Source of the DNA: Methanohalophilus mahii DSM 5219 | GTDB lineage: Archaea > Halobacteriota > Methanosarcinia > Methanosarcinales > Methanosarcinaceae | Assembly: GCF_000025865.1 (NCBI RefSeq) | Contig: NC_014002.1 | Coordinates: 1,488,001-1,552,000 of the forward strand | Reading direction: 5' to 3' | Length of the DNA: 64,000 bases | Shown: in pieces, positions 1-8,288 of the stretch | Layout: the number at the start of each line of letters is the position of its first letter | How positions within the stretch are numbered: the stretch's first letter is position 1 | Translations under genes and position numbers: made by a program | Notes under the pieces: model-generated | The model's input: the letters and a program-made list of their open reading frames with translations, nothing else | Database searches by the model: none | Told to the model about the DNA's origin: nothing

Positions 1-392
1 CACACATAAAAGCAGTTCCGATTCTGAATTCTGAACTTGATCTGGTAGGTATAATATCCGACCGTGACATTATCAGTGCAAGTGTCATAGAAGATTCCCT
101 TGAAATGTCTGATATGTCTGCTGGTTCTGGCGATGACGAATGGACCTGGGAATCCATGCGAGATACTCTCAGCATATATTATAGTGTGTCCAGAATAAAA
201 GTTCCGGATGTGCCTGTAAAAGAAGTGATGGTCACCGATCTGATCAAGGCGTCCAGTAATATGAGTGTTAGTGAATGTGCTCTTAAAATGAAAAGAAACA
301 GGGTCGATCAGGTTCCTGTGGTGGATGCAAACGGTACATTCATTGGTCTGTTGAGAGACCGTTATCTCATGAAAGCACTGATAGATAGCTGA
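1..392 (+). CDS. CBS-domain protein, 3' end (partial)
   Basis: The gene enters from the left edge. Frame 3 is open from base 3, so the Met at 105 is internal and not the start. The visible part is about 129 residues. It holds the end of one CBS motif (VGIISDRDII), an acidic linker, and a complete second CBS motif running from VKEVMVTDLI to GLLRDRYLMKALIDS. CBS pairs bind adenosyl nucleotides and act as regulatory modules. Any catalytic or DNA-binding domain lies outside the window, so the full function cannot be told. The riboflavin reductase gene follows 27 bases downstream on the same strand. Confidence 0.8.
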   Translation, partial: HIKAVPILNSELDLVGIISDRDIISASVIEDSLEMSDMSAGSGDDEWTWESMRDTLSIYYSVSRIKVPDVPVKEVMVTDLIKASSNMSVSECALKMKRNRVDQVPVVDANGTFIGLLRDRYLMKALIDS

Positions 393-419
393 TCTTATAA
401 TTGAAACTGAAGGGATTTC

Positions 420-1100
420 ATGCCCACTCCCTTTACATTTATAAATGCTGCAATGTCCATTGACGGGAAAATATCCACCCGACAGAGGCGCCAGGTAAGG
501 ATATCAGGTGATGTGGATTTTGAAAGAATGGACGAGTTACGAGCAAGTTCTGATGCAGTAATGGTAGGTATTGGAACTGTTCTTGCTGATGACCCCAGCC
601 TCACTGTCAAATCCGATGAAAGGCGGGCTAAAAGGCTTGCAAAAGGACTTGATGAAAATCCCGTACGAATCGTGGTAGACAGTAAAGCACGTATTCCAAC
701 AAATGCTGACATATTCAGGAAGGGTGCTGGCAAAATAATAATTGCAGTTTCTGAAAGTGCAGCTTTTGACAGGGTCGAATCACTGAGAAAAAAGGCTATG
801 GTCATAATGGCTGGCGGAAATCAGGTGGACCTTCCTGAATTGTTATCCATACTTGATGAAATGGGTATACACAGGCTTATGGTTGAAGGTGGTGCAGGCC
901 TCAACTGGGGACTTGTCAAAAACGGGCTTGTGGATGAAATATATTCTTTTATAGGAAATCTCATAATAGGAGGGGGAACCGCTCCTACTCTTATTGATGG
1001 AGAAGGTTTTGATGAAGCAAACATGCCCACATGTTCTCTTATAAGTGCCGAAAAGATGGAGGGTGGGGTGCTGTTGAAGTGGAAACTCAAAAATGCCTGA
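420..1100 (+). CDS. 2,5-diamino-6-(ribosylamino)pyrimidinone 5'-phosphate reductase (archaeal riboflavin pathway)
   Basis: This 226-residue protein matches the RibD C-terminal (dihydrofolate reductase-like) family that in archaea and fungi reduces the ribosyl side chain of the pyrimidine intermediate using NADPH, before deamination. The N-terminus TFINAAMSIDGKIS, the segment DAVMVGIGTVLADDP, and the late GGAGLNWGLVKNGLVDE with IIGGG are typical. The length agrees with stand-alone archaeal reductases that lack the deaminase domain. The gene follows a CBS-domain gene closely and precedes a redox lipoprotein. I assign the reaction from family membership; the substrate is not readable from the sequence itself. 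Confidence 0.85.
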   Translation: MPTPFTFINAAMSIDGKISTRQRRQVRISGDVDFERMDELRASSDAVMVGIGTVLADDPSLTVKSDERRAKRLAKGLDENPVRIVVDSKARIPTNADIFRKGAGKIIIAVSESAAFDRVESLRKKAMVIMAGGNQVDLPELLSILDEMGIHRLMVEGGAGLNWGLVKNGLVDEIYSFIGNLIIGGGTAPTLIDGEGFDEANMPTCSLISAEKMEGGVLLKWKLKNA

Positions 1101-1200
1101 TTTTTTACATCTGGGTTTTGTATAAATTTGGGGATACCATGCATAACACTTATATTTTAATGTACCACTCTCTTAATGGATGATAGCAGGTAACAGAATT

Positions 1201-1683
1201 ATGTATGGATTTGTGCTGATTGTGATGTTACTGGCATTTATGGCTGCTGGCTGCACGACTCCTGAAGTTAACCAGCAACAGGAAACTATTGTACAGGAAT
1301 CAAACACTAAAGATATCGAGCAACTGAACACCATATTGGAAGAGGAACCTGTGCTAATCAAGTTCGGTTCACCGACATGTGCCCCTTGTAGGGACCAGGA
1401 TATTATTCTGGATAGCATTGCAGATGATTATGAAGGAAAGGCCTCTGTGATCATGGTCAACATTAATGAAGAGCGTGATGCAGCCTCGTTTTTCGGAGTG
1501 TATTCAATACCCGATATGAGTGTCATTGCAGGAATCAAGGATGACAGGTACCTGTTCATGGGACCTGATGGCAATGTTTCCTTTGACCGGAGATCCACGC
1601 GCTATGTGGGGTTGACGGATGGTAATATCCTCAGGCAGACACTGGACAATGCTATAGCCTACAGGCAGAATAATACATCATAA
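1201..1683 (+). CDS. Thioredoxin-like lipoprotein
   Basis: I place the start at 1201, giving 160 residues. A TATA-like stretch near 1149-1160 puts transcription initiation close to 1180, and an AGGTAA stretch precedes this ATG, so the in-frame ATG at 1180 is less likely. Residues 2-17 are hydrophobic and end in a lipobox (AAGC, Cys18), indicating a membrane-anchored protein facing outward. After a Gln/Glu-rich linker comes a thioredoxin fold with the active site CAPC at about 60-63 and a cis-Pro segment YSIPDMSV. The CcdA gene lies 18 bases downstream, which suggests that CcdA feeds electrons to this thiol carrier. Likely clients are exported cytochromes c or disulfide proteins, but that is inference. 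Confidence 0.8.
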   Translation: MYGFVLIVMLLAFMAAGCTTPEVNQQQETIVQESNTKDIEQLNTILEEEPVLIKFGSPTCAPCRDQDIILDSIADDYEGKASVIMVNINEERDAASFFGVYSIPDMSVIAGIKDDRYLFMGPDGNVSFDRRSTRYVGLTDGNILRQTLDNAIAYRQNNTS

Positions 1684-1701
1684 TATAAAGGCGGTTTACA
1701 G

Positions 1702-2343
1702 GTGATTACCGATAACATAACTCCCATTGCAATCTTTGTTGCAGGTATTGTTAGCATTGCCTCCCCCTGCATCTTTCCCCTGCTACCCGCCCTCTTCGCC
1801 TCCTCCACAGACAGAGGTCGTTTCAGGCCCCTTGTCATTGTTCTGGGATTGTGCATATCCTTTGTATTGATGGGGATTGTAACTTCTGCATTTGGTTATG
1901 CTCTGCGCGACTACCTTACCTACCTGAATATCCTGGCTGCTGCTGTCATTATTGGTTTTGGCATCGTTATGGTAAGCAATGTAGAAATATTCAATATCTT
2001 TTCAAAGATTCCTGTACCCGCCATTGCAAATAGGGGAGTAGCCGGGGGATTGCTCCTGGGACTATCCCTGGGGGTTTTGTGGCTTCCCTGTATCGGCCCG
2101 ATTCTCGGCGCAGTGCTCACCAGGATAGCAGTTGAAGGCAATATATACTATGGGGCAGCGATGCTTTCCATTTATTCCCTGGGCTTTGCGATACCGATGT
2201 TATTGGTTGCCTATTCCGCCCATTTTACGGGTAGCCTTGGCAACGTTGCAAAATATCAGAATTATATAAAAAAAGGAGCAGGATTGGTGCTGATTATCGC
2301 AGGTATCTGGATGCTCAGCATCAACCCTTTTGTGACCTTCTGA
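1702..2343 (+). CDS. ccdA: CcdA-type thiol-disulfide electron transporter
   Basis: The 213-residue polytopic membrane protein begins with GTG at 1702. It belongs to the CcdA/DsbD-beta family, which moves reducing equivalents from cytoplasmic thioredoxin to extracytoplasmic thiol proteins. The two hallmark cysteines are visible in SIASPCIFPLLP near residue 20 and LWLPCIGPILG near residue 133, each in a Pro-flanked membrane segment. About six hydrophobic segments can be counted. It forms a pair with the upstream thioredoxin-like lipoprotein. The gene ends exactly where the convergent cbiC gene ends, with the two stop codons side by side in TGATCA, so no intergenic terminator fits between them. 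Confidence 0.88.
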   Translation: MITDNITPIAIFVAGIVSIASPCIFPLLPALFASSTDRGRFRPLVIVLGLCISFVLMGIVTSAFGYALRDYLTYLNILAAAVIIGFGIVMVSNVEIFNIFSKIPVPAIANRGVAGGLLLGLSLGVLWLPCIGPILGAVLTRIAVEGNIYYGAAMLSIYSLGFAIPMLLVAYSAHFTGSLGNVAKYQNYIKKGAGLVLIIAGIWMLSINPFVTF

Positions 2344-3057
2344 TCAGTCACAGTTTTCTTCATCCCTTTTGATTGCCACAATTTCATTCACACAGGCCAC
2401 AGCTATAGGCGTCCCACCCCGTGTACCTACACAGGTTATTGAGGGAACATCCCGTTTACGCACTTCTTCCTTGGATTCGGCGGAATTGACAAATCCCACA
2501 GGCGTTCCAATTACAAGAGCTGGTTTTATTCCGTGATCAATCATGCGGCATACTGCAAATGCAGCGGAAGGAGCATTTCCTATGGCTACAATTGCTCCTT
2601 CAAGCCTGTCACGACAATTCAAAAAACCGGCTGCTGTTCTTGTAATGCCATATTTGTGAGCGGTTTGTGCATCTTTATCTTCATCAAGAACGCAGATTAC
2701 CGGGCAATCATGACCCTTTTTGGTAACACCGGCTTTTACCATATTGATATCAACAAAGATGGGAGCGCCGTTTTTGATCGCCTCAACACCTGCTTTTATT
2801 GGATCATTCTTGAAGCGCATTATTTCGGCAACTTCAGGGTCTCCTGTGGATATCATGCATCTCTGTCTGACTCGCCCCTGGGGAGAATCATCTCCAACCA
2901 GTTTGCTGGCAATACGCCTGCTGGTCATGTAAATGGCTTTTGCTTCTTCGGTCTGAGCCCCCAGGTCCTGGCACATATCCACGAGTTCAGGTTCAGCTTC
3001 CATTGTGATTTCCACAAGGTTCTCAAGTTCCTTGCCGCTTTGTTCTTCAGTAGTCAT
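2344..3057 (-). CDS. cbiC: Cobalt-precorrin-8 methylmutase CbiC
   Basis: The 237-residue protein carries the CbiC/CobH signatures RCMISTGDPEVAEIMRF, GAPIFVDINMVKAG and the late GTPVGFVNSAESKEEV. The family moves the methyl group from C11 to C12, converting cobalt-precorrin-8 to cobyrinate. It is the last gene of the minus-strand cobalamin operon and its start overlaps the end of cbiH by 11 bases. A GAGGA Shine-Dalgarno sits just before the ATG. The protein is slightly longer than typical because of an acidic N-terminal extension of some 15 residues. Confidence 0.93.
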   Translation of the reverse strand: MTTEEQSGKELENLVEITMEAEPELVDMCQDLGAQTEEAKAIYMTSRRIASKLVGDDSPQGRVRQRCMISTGDPEVAEIMRFKNDPIKAGVEAIKNGAPIFVDINMVKAGVTKKGHDCPVICVLDEDKDAQTAHKYGITRTAAGFLNCRDRLEGAIVAIGNAPSAAFAVCRMIDHGIKPALVIGTPVGFVNSAESKEEVRKRDVPSITCVGTRGGTPIAVACVNEIVAIKRDEENCD

Positions 3058-3844
3058 ATTTCCTCTGATACCCCCTGGGTGTTATTATCTTTTCCATACC
3101 ATTCCCACCCCATATGCGGGATTCGGGGGTTGTGATCAATATCATTGTCCTCATATCCACCCAGTCGTCATAATCCAGCACCTTGTCAAGGGTGGTTACC
3201 TTCATTTCCTGGGAATCTCCGCGCAGTGCATTCTTCACAAGTCCCACAGGAGATGACCCATCCCTTGTTTTTTGGATTATTTCAATGGCCCTCCGGAAGT
3301 TGGAATTGCGTTGTCTGCTTTTCGGGTTGTAGAGGGATATGATAAAATCCGCCTCAGAGGCAGCCATGAGCCTTTTTTCGATACGTTCCCATGGTGTTAA
3401 CAGGTCACTGAGGCTTATCACTGCAAAATCATTGACAATGGGTGCACCCAACACACTTGCTCCTGCGGTGATGGCGGTAACACCGGGCAGGACTTCGATA
3501 TCCACATCCAGTTCATGATGTTCGGCAACTTCCAGCACAAGACCGGCCATGCCATATACATTGGCATCTCCACCGCTTACCATTGAGACAACATTGTCCT
3601 CTGCAAGTTCCACTGCCTTTTTGGCACGGTCAACTTCCTTTCCCATATGACTCCTGATAATTTTCTGGTCATTGAGGAGCTCCTTGACCTGATCAAGATA
3701 TGTGCCATTACCAATTATATAATCAGAATTCAGGATAGCATCCCTGGATGCAATGGTTAGTTGTTCCACCGAACCGGGTCCGATTCCGATTACATAGAGT
3801 TTTCCTTTTTTATCAGTCTGCGATTGCAATTGTAATCCTTCCAT
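3047..3844 (-). CDS. cbiH: Cobalt-precorrin-3B C17-methyltransferase CbiH
   Basis: This SAM-dependent methyltransferase of the tetrapyrrole methylase family shows the N-terminal GKLYVIGIGPGSVEQLT loop, VVSMVSGGDANVYGMAG and EVLPGVTAITAGASVLGAP. It catalyses C17 methylation and ring contraction in the anaerobic (cobalt-early) route. The 265-residue ORF overlaps the upstream cbiG C-terminal gene by 32 bases. A TTG at 3829 behind a GAAGGA stretch is an alternative start that would reduce the overlap and remove five residues. The upstream and downstream genes are all cobalamin enzymes. Confidence 0.92.
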   Translation of the reverse strand: MEGLQLQSQTDKKGKLYVIGIGPGSVEQLTIASRDAILNSDYIIGNGTYLDQVKELLNDQKIIRSHMGKEVDRAKKAVELAEDNVVSMVSGGDANVYGMAGLVLEVAEHHELDVDIEVLPGVTAITAGASVLGAPIVNDFAVISLSDLLTPWERIEKRLMAASEADFIISLYNPKSRQRNSNFRRAIEIIQKTRDGSSPVGLVKNALRGDSQEMKVTTLDKVLDYDDWVDMRTMILITTPESRIWGGNGMEKIITPRGYQRKYDY

Positions 3845-4166
3845 ATACTTTCTTTTTCATTATCAGATTTTGGTTAGTAGAAAGTGCAAGTGCACAGGGT
3901 TCTGCCACACCTTTAAGACCAAACTTTGATGCTCTGGATTTAGAGGGTACATCTATTTCGTTAAGTTTGGAATGGGGCAGGAAGTGAATTGGCACGCCAA
4001 TGGTTTCGGCTGCGCTTTTAAGTCCCTGTTCATCTTTTTTGAGTTCCGCTGAGGCCAGTGCTTCGATATCTTCCTTTCTGGTATTTGTTGTTTCCAGTGC
4101 CTGAGAAATGGCTTCTAGGACTTCTTCCTCGTGAATTCCCCTGCGGGCACCGATTCCTATAATCAT
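3813..4166 (-). CDS. cbiG: CbiG C-terminal domain protein (split cobalt-precorrin-5A hydrolase)
   Basis: The 117 residues correspond to the C-terminal (CobE/CbiG_C) domain: [15 protein letters not shown] at the N-terminus, then IEALASAELKKDEQGL and ASKFGLKGVAEPCALALS. In many organisms this domain is fused to the CbiG N-terminal domain. Here it is a separate gene whose ATG overlaps the stop of the N-terminal gene in an ATGA arrangement, implying translational coupling and a two-chain enzyme. The family opens the delta-lactone ring of cobalt-precorrin-5A with loss of the C20-derived acetaldehyde. Splitting is seen in the sequence; assembly of the two chains is inferred. Confidence 0.88.
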   Translation of the reverse strand: MIIGIGARRGIHEEEVLEAISQALETTNTRKEDIEALASAELKKDEQGLKSAAETIGVPIHFLPHSKLNEIDVPSKSRASKFGLKGVAEPCALALSTNQNLIMKKKVYGRITIAIAD

Positions 4167-4699
4167 GTATCTTCCTGTTCACTTTTAAGTACGGACACAT
4201 CATTGTCCACGATAACAATTTTCGGTCCTTTTATTCTCAAAACCTCAACATCCTGATCCAGAAGTGCACAATTCACATCCTTTGTGGATTCCTTATTCAC
4301 GATATCGCACCCCATTTTTTTGGCAATACCCTCAACAGAATTGCGGTTATGGACCTCGGTGGCAGTTGTAATAACCGGGGTCGCACCAATTTCAGCAATC
4401 TTTCTGACCAGTTCATTGCCTCCATGATGTCCCCCCAGAACAGGGATTGCAAAATTGAGATTTGAATCCACCACCACAACCGCCGGATCTGTCCACTTAT
4501 CTTTAATTAGAGGAGCAATATCCCGGACGACTATTCCTGTAGCAAAAACAGCAATTATCCAGTCATATTTTTCAAAGGCTTCCCTGAAGATGTTCTTGCT
4601 ATAGATAAGCAGGTCTGCTCCCACATGTTCTGCGATCCTACGAGCCACATCCATATTGCGATTGAAGGTTATTACAGCGGTGGCTGGTGTACTCCGTAT
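4163..4699 (-). CDS. cbiG: CbiG N-terminal/middle domain protein (split), probable AUA start
   Basis: The conventional ATG at 4654 cuts off the family's N-terminus. In-frame codons immediately upstream encode [12 protein letters not shown], which matches the normal start of CbiG N-domains, and continue into [14 protein letters not shown]. The only plausible start there is an ATA at 4699-4697, seven bases after a perfect GGAGGT (4712-4707). No ATG, GTG or TTG is available. With that start the protein has 178 residues and includes [20 protein letters not shown] and [14 protein letters not shown]. The new N-terminus overlaps the end of cbiF by 28 bases. If AUA is not used, a shorter product from 4654 lacking the first beta strand would result. 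Confidence 0.8.
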   Translation of the reverse strand: MRSTPATAVITFNRNMDVARRIAEHVGADLLIYSKNIFREAFEKYDWIIAVFATGIVVRDIAPLIKDKWTDPAVVVVDSNLNFAIPVLGGHHGGNELVRKIAEIGATPVITTATEVHNRNSVEGIAKKMGCDIVNKESTKDVNCALLDQDVEVLRIKGPKIVIVDNDVSVLKSEQEDT

Positions 4700-5400
4700 A
4701 GGTGTGACCTCCTGTAATTTTTCGGATCCACCACACCTCCGATAATAATCATGGCAGAGCGCTGGATTCCCGCTTCTTTGACTTTTTGGGCAATTGTTTC
4801 CACGTTTCCGAAGATCACCTGTTCATCATCCCATGATGCATGGTAGATTACAGCAACAGGAGTGTCCGAAGGACATTCCAGTTTATCCATGATCTGTTCA
4901 ATCTTCTGGGTTCCCAAAAAGATTGCCATGGTCTCACCGTGTCTGGAAAGAGCAGGTATTTTGTCTTCTCCCAGTGTTTTGCCTGCGGGCCGGGTTATGA
5001 TGAGCGAGTCGGAAACACCGTTTAATGTCAGCTGGGTGTTAAGAGCTGAAGCAACAGCAAACACAGAGGATACACCCGGGACTCTTTCGACTTCAATATT
5101 GTATTTTTTCAGTTCTTCCATCTGTTCGATGATAGAACCATAAAGGGATGGGTCTCCACTGTGCAGCCGGACAACTTTCTTGCCTTCATTAAGTGCATCC
5201 ACCATCACTTTGGTAGTTTCTTCAAGGGTCATTCCATAGCTGTCTACCTTTTTCCCTTTTGAATATTCAAGCACTTCAGGATTTACCAGTGAACCGGTAT
5301 ATACCACAAGATCGGCCTCTTCCAGTTTTTCCTTGCCAAGTACAGTGATCAATTTGGCATTTCCCGGACCAGCACCGACAAAAGCGATTTTGTCATCCAT
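4672..5400 (-). CDS. cbiF: Cobalt-precorrin-4 C11-methyltransferase CbiF
   Basis: The 242-residue tetrapyrrole methylase has the family loop [16 protein letters not shown], then [29 protein letters not shown] and [15 protein letters not shown]. CbiF adds the SAM methyl to C11, making cobalt-precorrin-5A, the substrate of the adjacent split CbiG. It lies directly after cbiL with no gap, and its last codons contain the Shine-Dalgarno used by the following cbiG gene. The length is close to the usual size for CbiF/CobM. Confidence 0.93.
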   Translation of the reverse strand: MDDKIAFVGAGPGNAKLITVLGKEKLEEADLVVYTGSLVNPEVLEYSKGKKVDSYGMTLEETTKVMVDALNEGKKVVRLHSGDPSLYGSIIEQMEELKKYNIEVERVPGVSSVFAVASALNTQLTLNGVSDSLIITRPAGKTLGEDKIPALSRHGETMAIFLGTQKIEQIMDKLECPSDTPVAVIYHASWDDEQVIFGNVETIAQKVKEAGIQRSAMIIIGGVVDPKNYRRSHLYGVHQPPL

Positions 5401-6018
5401 TTATTTCTCTCCCTTTTCTGCATAGAGAATACTGAAATAATTACCTTTCCCGGGAATGTTCTCCTTGCCCTTAATAATCCTTTCCCGGTCCAGGAACAGT
5501 CTTTCTGCAAATATGAAATTATCATATCCTTCTTCGGTCAGGTTACGGATAATGTCATGTGTATGTTTTGCCTTCAGTACAATCTTTGATTTTTTGTCAG
5601 AACCATCCGATACTTCAAAAGATGAATCGATTTCTGAATCGGTACGTGAGGCAAAAGAAGTAATTGAACTGATACCAGGTATTGTTGCAGTTTCAACGTC
5701 CGGGTAGTATTTATTCATGACTCTTTTTAAATGTGTAAATGTGGAGAAAAAGTTAGGATCCCCGATCAGACCGAATACAACGGTTCCATTTCTTGCTTCA
5801 TTGGCAATGATGTCAGCATTCTTTTTCCATATTTCGTTCAGCACATCATAATCACGCAACATCGGGAAATCCAGAATCTGCGAATCTGTATATGGTTTTA
5901 CCAGTTCTTCTGCCATTTTTCCAGGCACGTATACCTTATCACTGTCTTTTAGTGCATTTACAGCTTTCAGCGTGAGAAGATCCGGGTCACCCGGTCCAAG
6001 TCCTACTCCTATCAACAT
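5401..6018 (-). CDS. cbiL: Cobalt-factor-II/precorrin-2 C20-methyltransferase CbiL
   Basis: The 205-residue protein starts with MLIGVGLGPGDPDLLTLKAV, the SAM-binding loop typical of CbiL/CobI, and contains GTVVFGLIGDPNFFSTFTHL and TIPGISSITSFASRT. It methylates C20 of the cobalt-loaded macrocycle, the first of the peripheral methylations after precorrin-2. Its ATG overlaps the end of cbiT by 7 bases, and a GGTGAT Shine-Dalgarno lies five bases upstream. It is somewhat shorter than bacterial CbiL. Confidence 0.9.
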   Translation of the reverse strand: MLIGVGLGPGDPDLLTLKAVNALKDSDKVYVPGKMAEELVKPYTDSQILDFPMLRDYDVLNEIWKKNADIIANEARNGTVVFGLIGDPNFFSTFTHLKRVMNKYYPDVETATIPGISSITSFASRTDSEIDSSFEVSDGSDKKSKIVLKAKHTHDIIRNLTEEGYDNFIFAERLFLDRERIIKGKENIPGKGNYFSILYAEKGEK

Positions 6019-6587
6019 TTTTTATCACCTTGAATATTACTGTATTTTCCGGATATCATGTACACGGGGTTTTCTGGTTTAAACATAGTTTCCCCGGTAA
6101 TTGGATATCCTCTTGAGATTGATATATTAGTAATAGTGTCAAAAATTCCAAGTTCTTTCATTTGGTTCATTACAGAAACCACAGTTTCAATCCTTACTGC
6201 ATTGACTATAATGCTTCCTGCTTCATGTTTTACAAGAGATTTGAGTATAGCACCAATATTCTTTGTACCGCCTACAAAGGCACAATCAATTTTTTCCTCG
6301 GGAGGTAGTTTTTCCAGAATTTCCGATGATTCACCGTGTATGAGCTTTACACGATCTAGTCCGAAATTCTTGAAATTCTTTTCTGCAACCTCAATGGCTT
6401 CCTGGCGTGCATCAATGGCAGTGAATTTTATATTATTTGCCATCTTTGATGCAGCAATAGAAACTGCACCTGTCCCACATCCTATATCATAAAAGGTGCA
6501 TCCTTCACTCAAGTCAAGTTTAGATAATGATACAGCTATTATTTCGGGTTTCGTAGGCCCGCCGCTTATATGTAGTAGCTCAGACAT
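6012..6587 (-). CDS. cbiT: Cobalt-precorrin-6B C15-methyltransferase (decarboxylating) CbiT
   Basis: The 191-residue Rossmann methyltransferase shows GGPTKPEIIAVSLSKLDL near the N-terminus and the SAM motif FYDIGCGTGAVSIAAS at about residues 33-48. CbiT methylates C15 and decarboxylates the C12 acetate side chain. It is the first gene of the seven-gene minus-strand operon cbiT-L-F-GN-GC-H-C. The intergenic region separating it from the divergent cbiP contains a perfect inverted repeat at 6622-6643 that could control both directions. Confidence 0.92.
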   Translation of the reverse strand: MSELLHISGGPTKPEIIAVSLSKLDLSEGCTFYDIGCGTGAVSIAASKMANNIKFTAIDARQEAIEVAEKNFKNFGLDRVKLIHGESSEILEKLPPEEKIDCAFVGGTKNIGAILKSLVKHEAGSIIVNAVRIETVVSVMNQMKELGIFDTITNISISRGYPITGETMFKPENPVYMISGKYSNIQGDKKC

Positions 6588-6621
6588 TGTTCTCCCAAGT
6601 AAAGTTTATTGGAATTGATTG

Positions 6622-6643
6622 GATATTGTACCTATACAATATC
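6622..6643. promoter_or_regulatory. Perfect inverted repeat between divergent cobalamin genes (candidate operator)
   Basis: GATATTGTA, a four-base spacer, and TACAATATC form a perfect 9+9 palindrome in the 82-base gap between cbiT (minus) and cbiP (plus). The arms are AT-rich and overlap the region where both promoters must lie. Symmetric sites of this size commonly bind dimeric repressors. No regulator gene can be assigned from the window. Confidence 0.6.
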
Positions 6644-6669
6644 ACTAGCTACATAAAAGGTTGTTGTAA

Positions 6670-8142
6670 ATGAAAGGAGATGATATTTCCAAAAGTGTAC
6701 TTGTTCTGGGTACGGCATCGCATGTAGGCAAGAGTGCAATCGTCACCGGACTTTGCAGGATATTTTCCCGCAAATACAGGGTTGCCCCGTTTAAGGCACA
6801 GAACATGAGCTTGAATTCATGGATCACAACGGATGGCAAGGAAATAGGAATAGCACAGGCAATACAGGCAATGGCTGCAGGTGTTGAACCCACAGCTGAG
6901 ATGAATCCCGTGCTTCTGAAACCAAAAGGTGACAGGGTTTCCCAGGTCATACTTATGGGCAAACCTTATGCCGACAAAAGTGCGGGTTCCTACTACGATT
7001 CAATAGAAGAAACTCATGGAGTACTTCGTCAGGCACTCGAAACACTGGGAAACGATTATGAAGTAATCGTAATGGAAGGTGCAGGCGGAGCGGCTGAAAT
7101 AAATCTTTATGAGAGGGATATTGTAAACCTGGGTACTGCAAGGATAACAAATGCGCCAATAATACTTGTCGGTGATATCGAAAGAGGCGGGGTCTTTGCA
7201 AGTCTTTATGGTACTATCCAGCTTCTGCCTGAAGATGTCAGGCAAAATGTCAGGGGAATGATAATCAATAAATTCAGGGGAGACCCCACCATACTTCAGG
7301 CTGGTGTGGAAGAACTGGAACAGATAACCGGCATTCCCGTACTGGGCGTCATGCCATATTCAAAACTCGGTATCCCTTCCGAGGATTCGGTATCCATCGG
7401 GGACAAATCATCTCCATCAGGAATGTATGATGTCGATGTGGCTGTGATCCGGCTTCCCAGAATATCCAATTTTACAGATTTTGAACCCCTGGAGCGCCTT
7501 GTAAATATACGCTATGTGGACCTGGATGAAAAATTAGGTACGCCTGATGCTGTTATTATTCCCGGTACTAAGAACACCATAAGTGATTTGCAGGATTTGC
7601 TTGATAGTGGCATGGCTGAAAAGATCCAATCCCTGTACAGGAAGGTACCTATCCTGGGCATTTGTGGCGGCTACCAGATGCTGGGTAAACAAATAGAAGA
7701 TGCTGCAATTGAGGGCGAAGCAGATGCGACTTACGAAGGACTGGGCCTGCTGGATATCCATACCATATTTGATGCATACAAGAAAAAAACCGTTCAGGTG
7801 ACAAAGAAAGTAAACAGGGCAAGTCCCTTTTTTGATTCAATAAAAGGTGAAACCATAGCTGGTTATGAGATTCACATGGGAGATACTGGTTCAACGGCTC
7901 CTGTATTTGGAGACGATGGTTGCGTGGATGAAAGTGGTATGGTAGTGGGAACCTATCTACATGGTTTGTTTTCCAATGCCAACATAAGGAAAGCCTTTGT
8001 TTCCTATCTTCTGGAGAAAAAGGGGATCGAATACAATGAAGAAGACCTCGAAGATGACCCCTACGAAGAATTGGCACAGTTGATGGAAGAGTTCCTGGAC
8101 ATGGAAACTATATATTCTATTCTGGGTCTGGAAAGGAATTGA
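6670..8142 (+). CDS. cbiP: Adenosylcobyric acid synthase (glutamine-hydrolysing) CbiP/CobQ
   Basis: The 490-residue enzyme amidates side chains b, d, e and g of adenosylcobyrinate a,c-diamide using ATP and glutamine. The N-terminal dethiobiotin-synthetase-like domain has a P-loop variant VLGTASHVGKSAIVTG and the CobQ signature FKAQNMSLNSW with AQAIQAMAAGVEPTAEMNPVL. The C-terminal class I amidotransferase-like domain carries PILGICGGYQMLG with its nucleophilic Cys near residue 335 and a histidine in VGTYLHGLF. It faces the cbiTLFGHC operon head-to-head and shares its control region. Confidence 0.95.
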   Translation: MKGDDISKSVLVLGTASHVGKSAIVTGLCRIFSRKYRVAPFKAQNMSLNSWITTDGKEIGIAQAIQAMAAGVEPTAEMNPVLLKPKGDRVSQVILMGKPYADKSAGSYYDSIEETHGVLRQALETLGNDYEVIVMEGAGGAAEINLYERDIVNLGTARITNAPIILVGDIERGGVFASLYGTIQLLPEDVRQNVRGMIINKFRGDPTILQAGVEELEQITGIPVLGVMPYSKLGIPSEDSVSIGDKSSPSGMYDVDVAVIRLPRISNFTDFEPLERLVNIRYVDLDEKLGTPDAVIIPGTKNTISDLQDLLDSGMAEKIQSLYRKVPILGICGGYQMLGKQIEDAAIEGEADATYEGLGLLDIHTIFDAYKKKTVQVTKKVNRASPFFDSIKGETIAGYEIHMGDTGSTAPVFGDDGCVDESGMVVGTYLHGLFSNANIRKAFVSYLLEKKGIEYNEEDLEDDPYEELAQLMEEFLDMETIYSILGLERN

Positions 8143-8288
8143 ATGTGGATATACAAAGATAGCTTTTGGTTTGCCATGTTCTTTTTTTTGGATTTGTCTT
8201 TGAAAAGCGGCTGCAATATCCAAAAATATCCAATATGAAATTATTATATAGATTAAATACCACTTTCTTCCTGAGAGAGTGAGATCGG

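Noticed and set aside
2533-3135. Plus-strand 200-codon ORF
   Set aside because: It lies antisense to cbiC and cbiH, both clearly real from conserved motifs.
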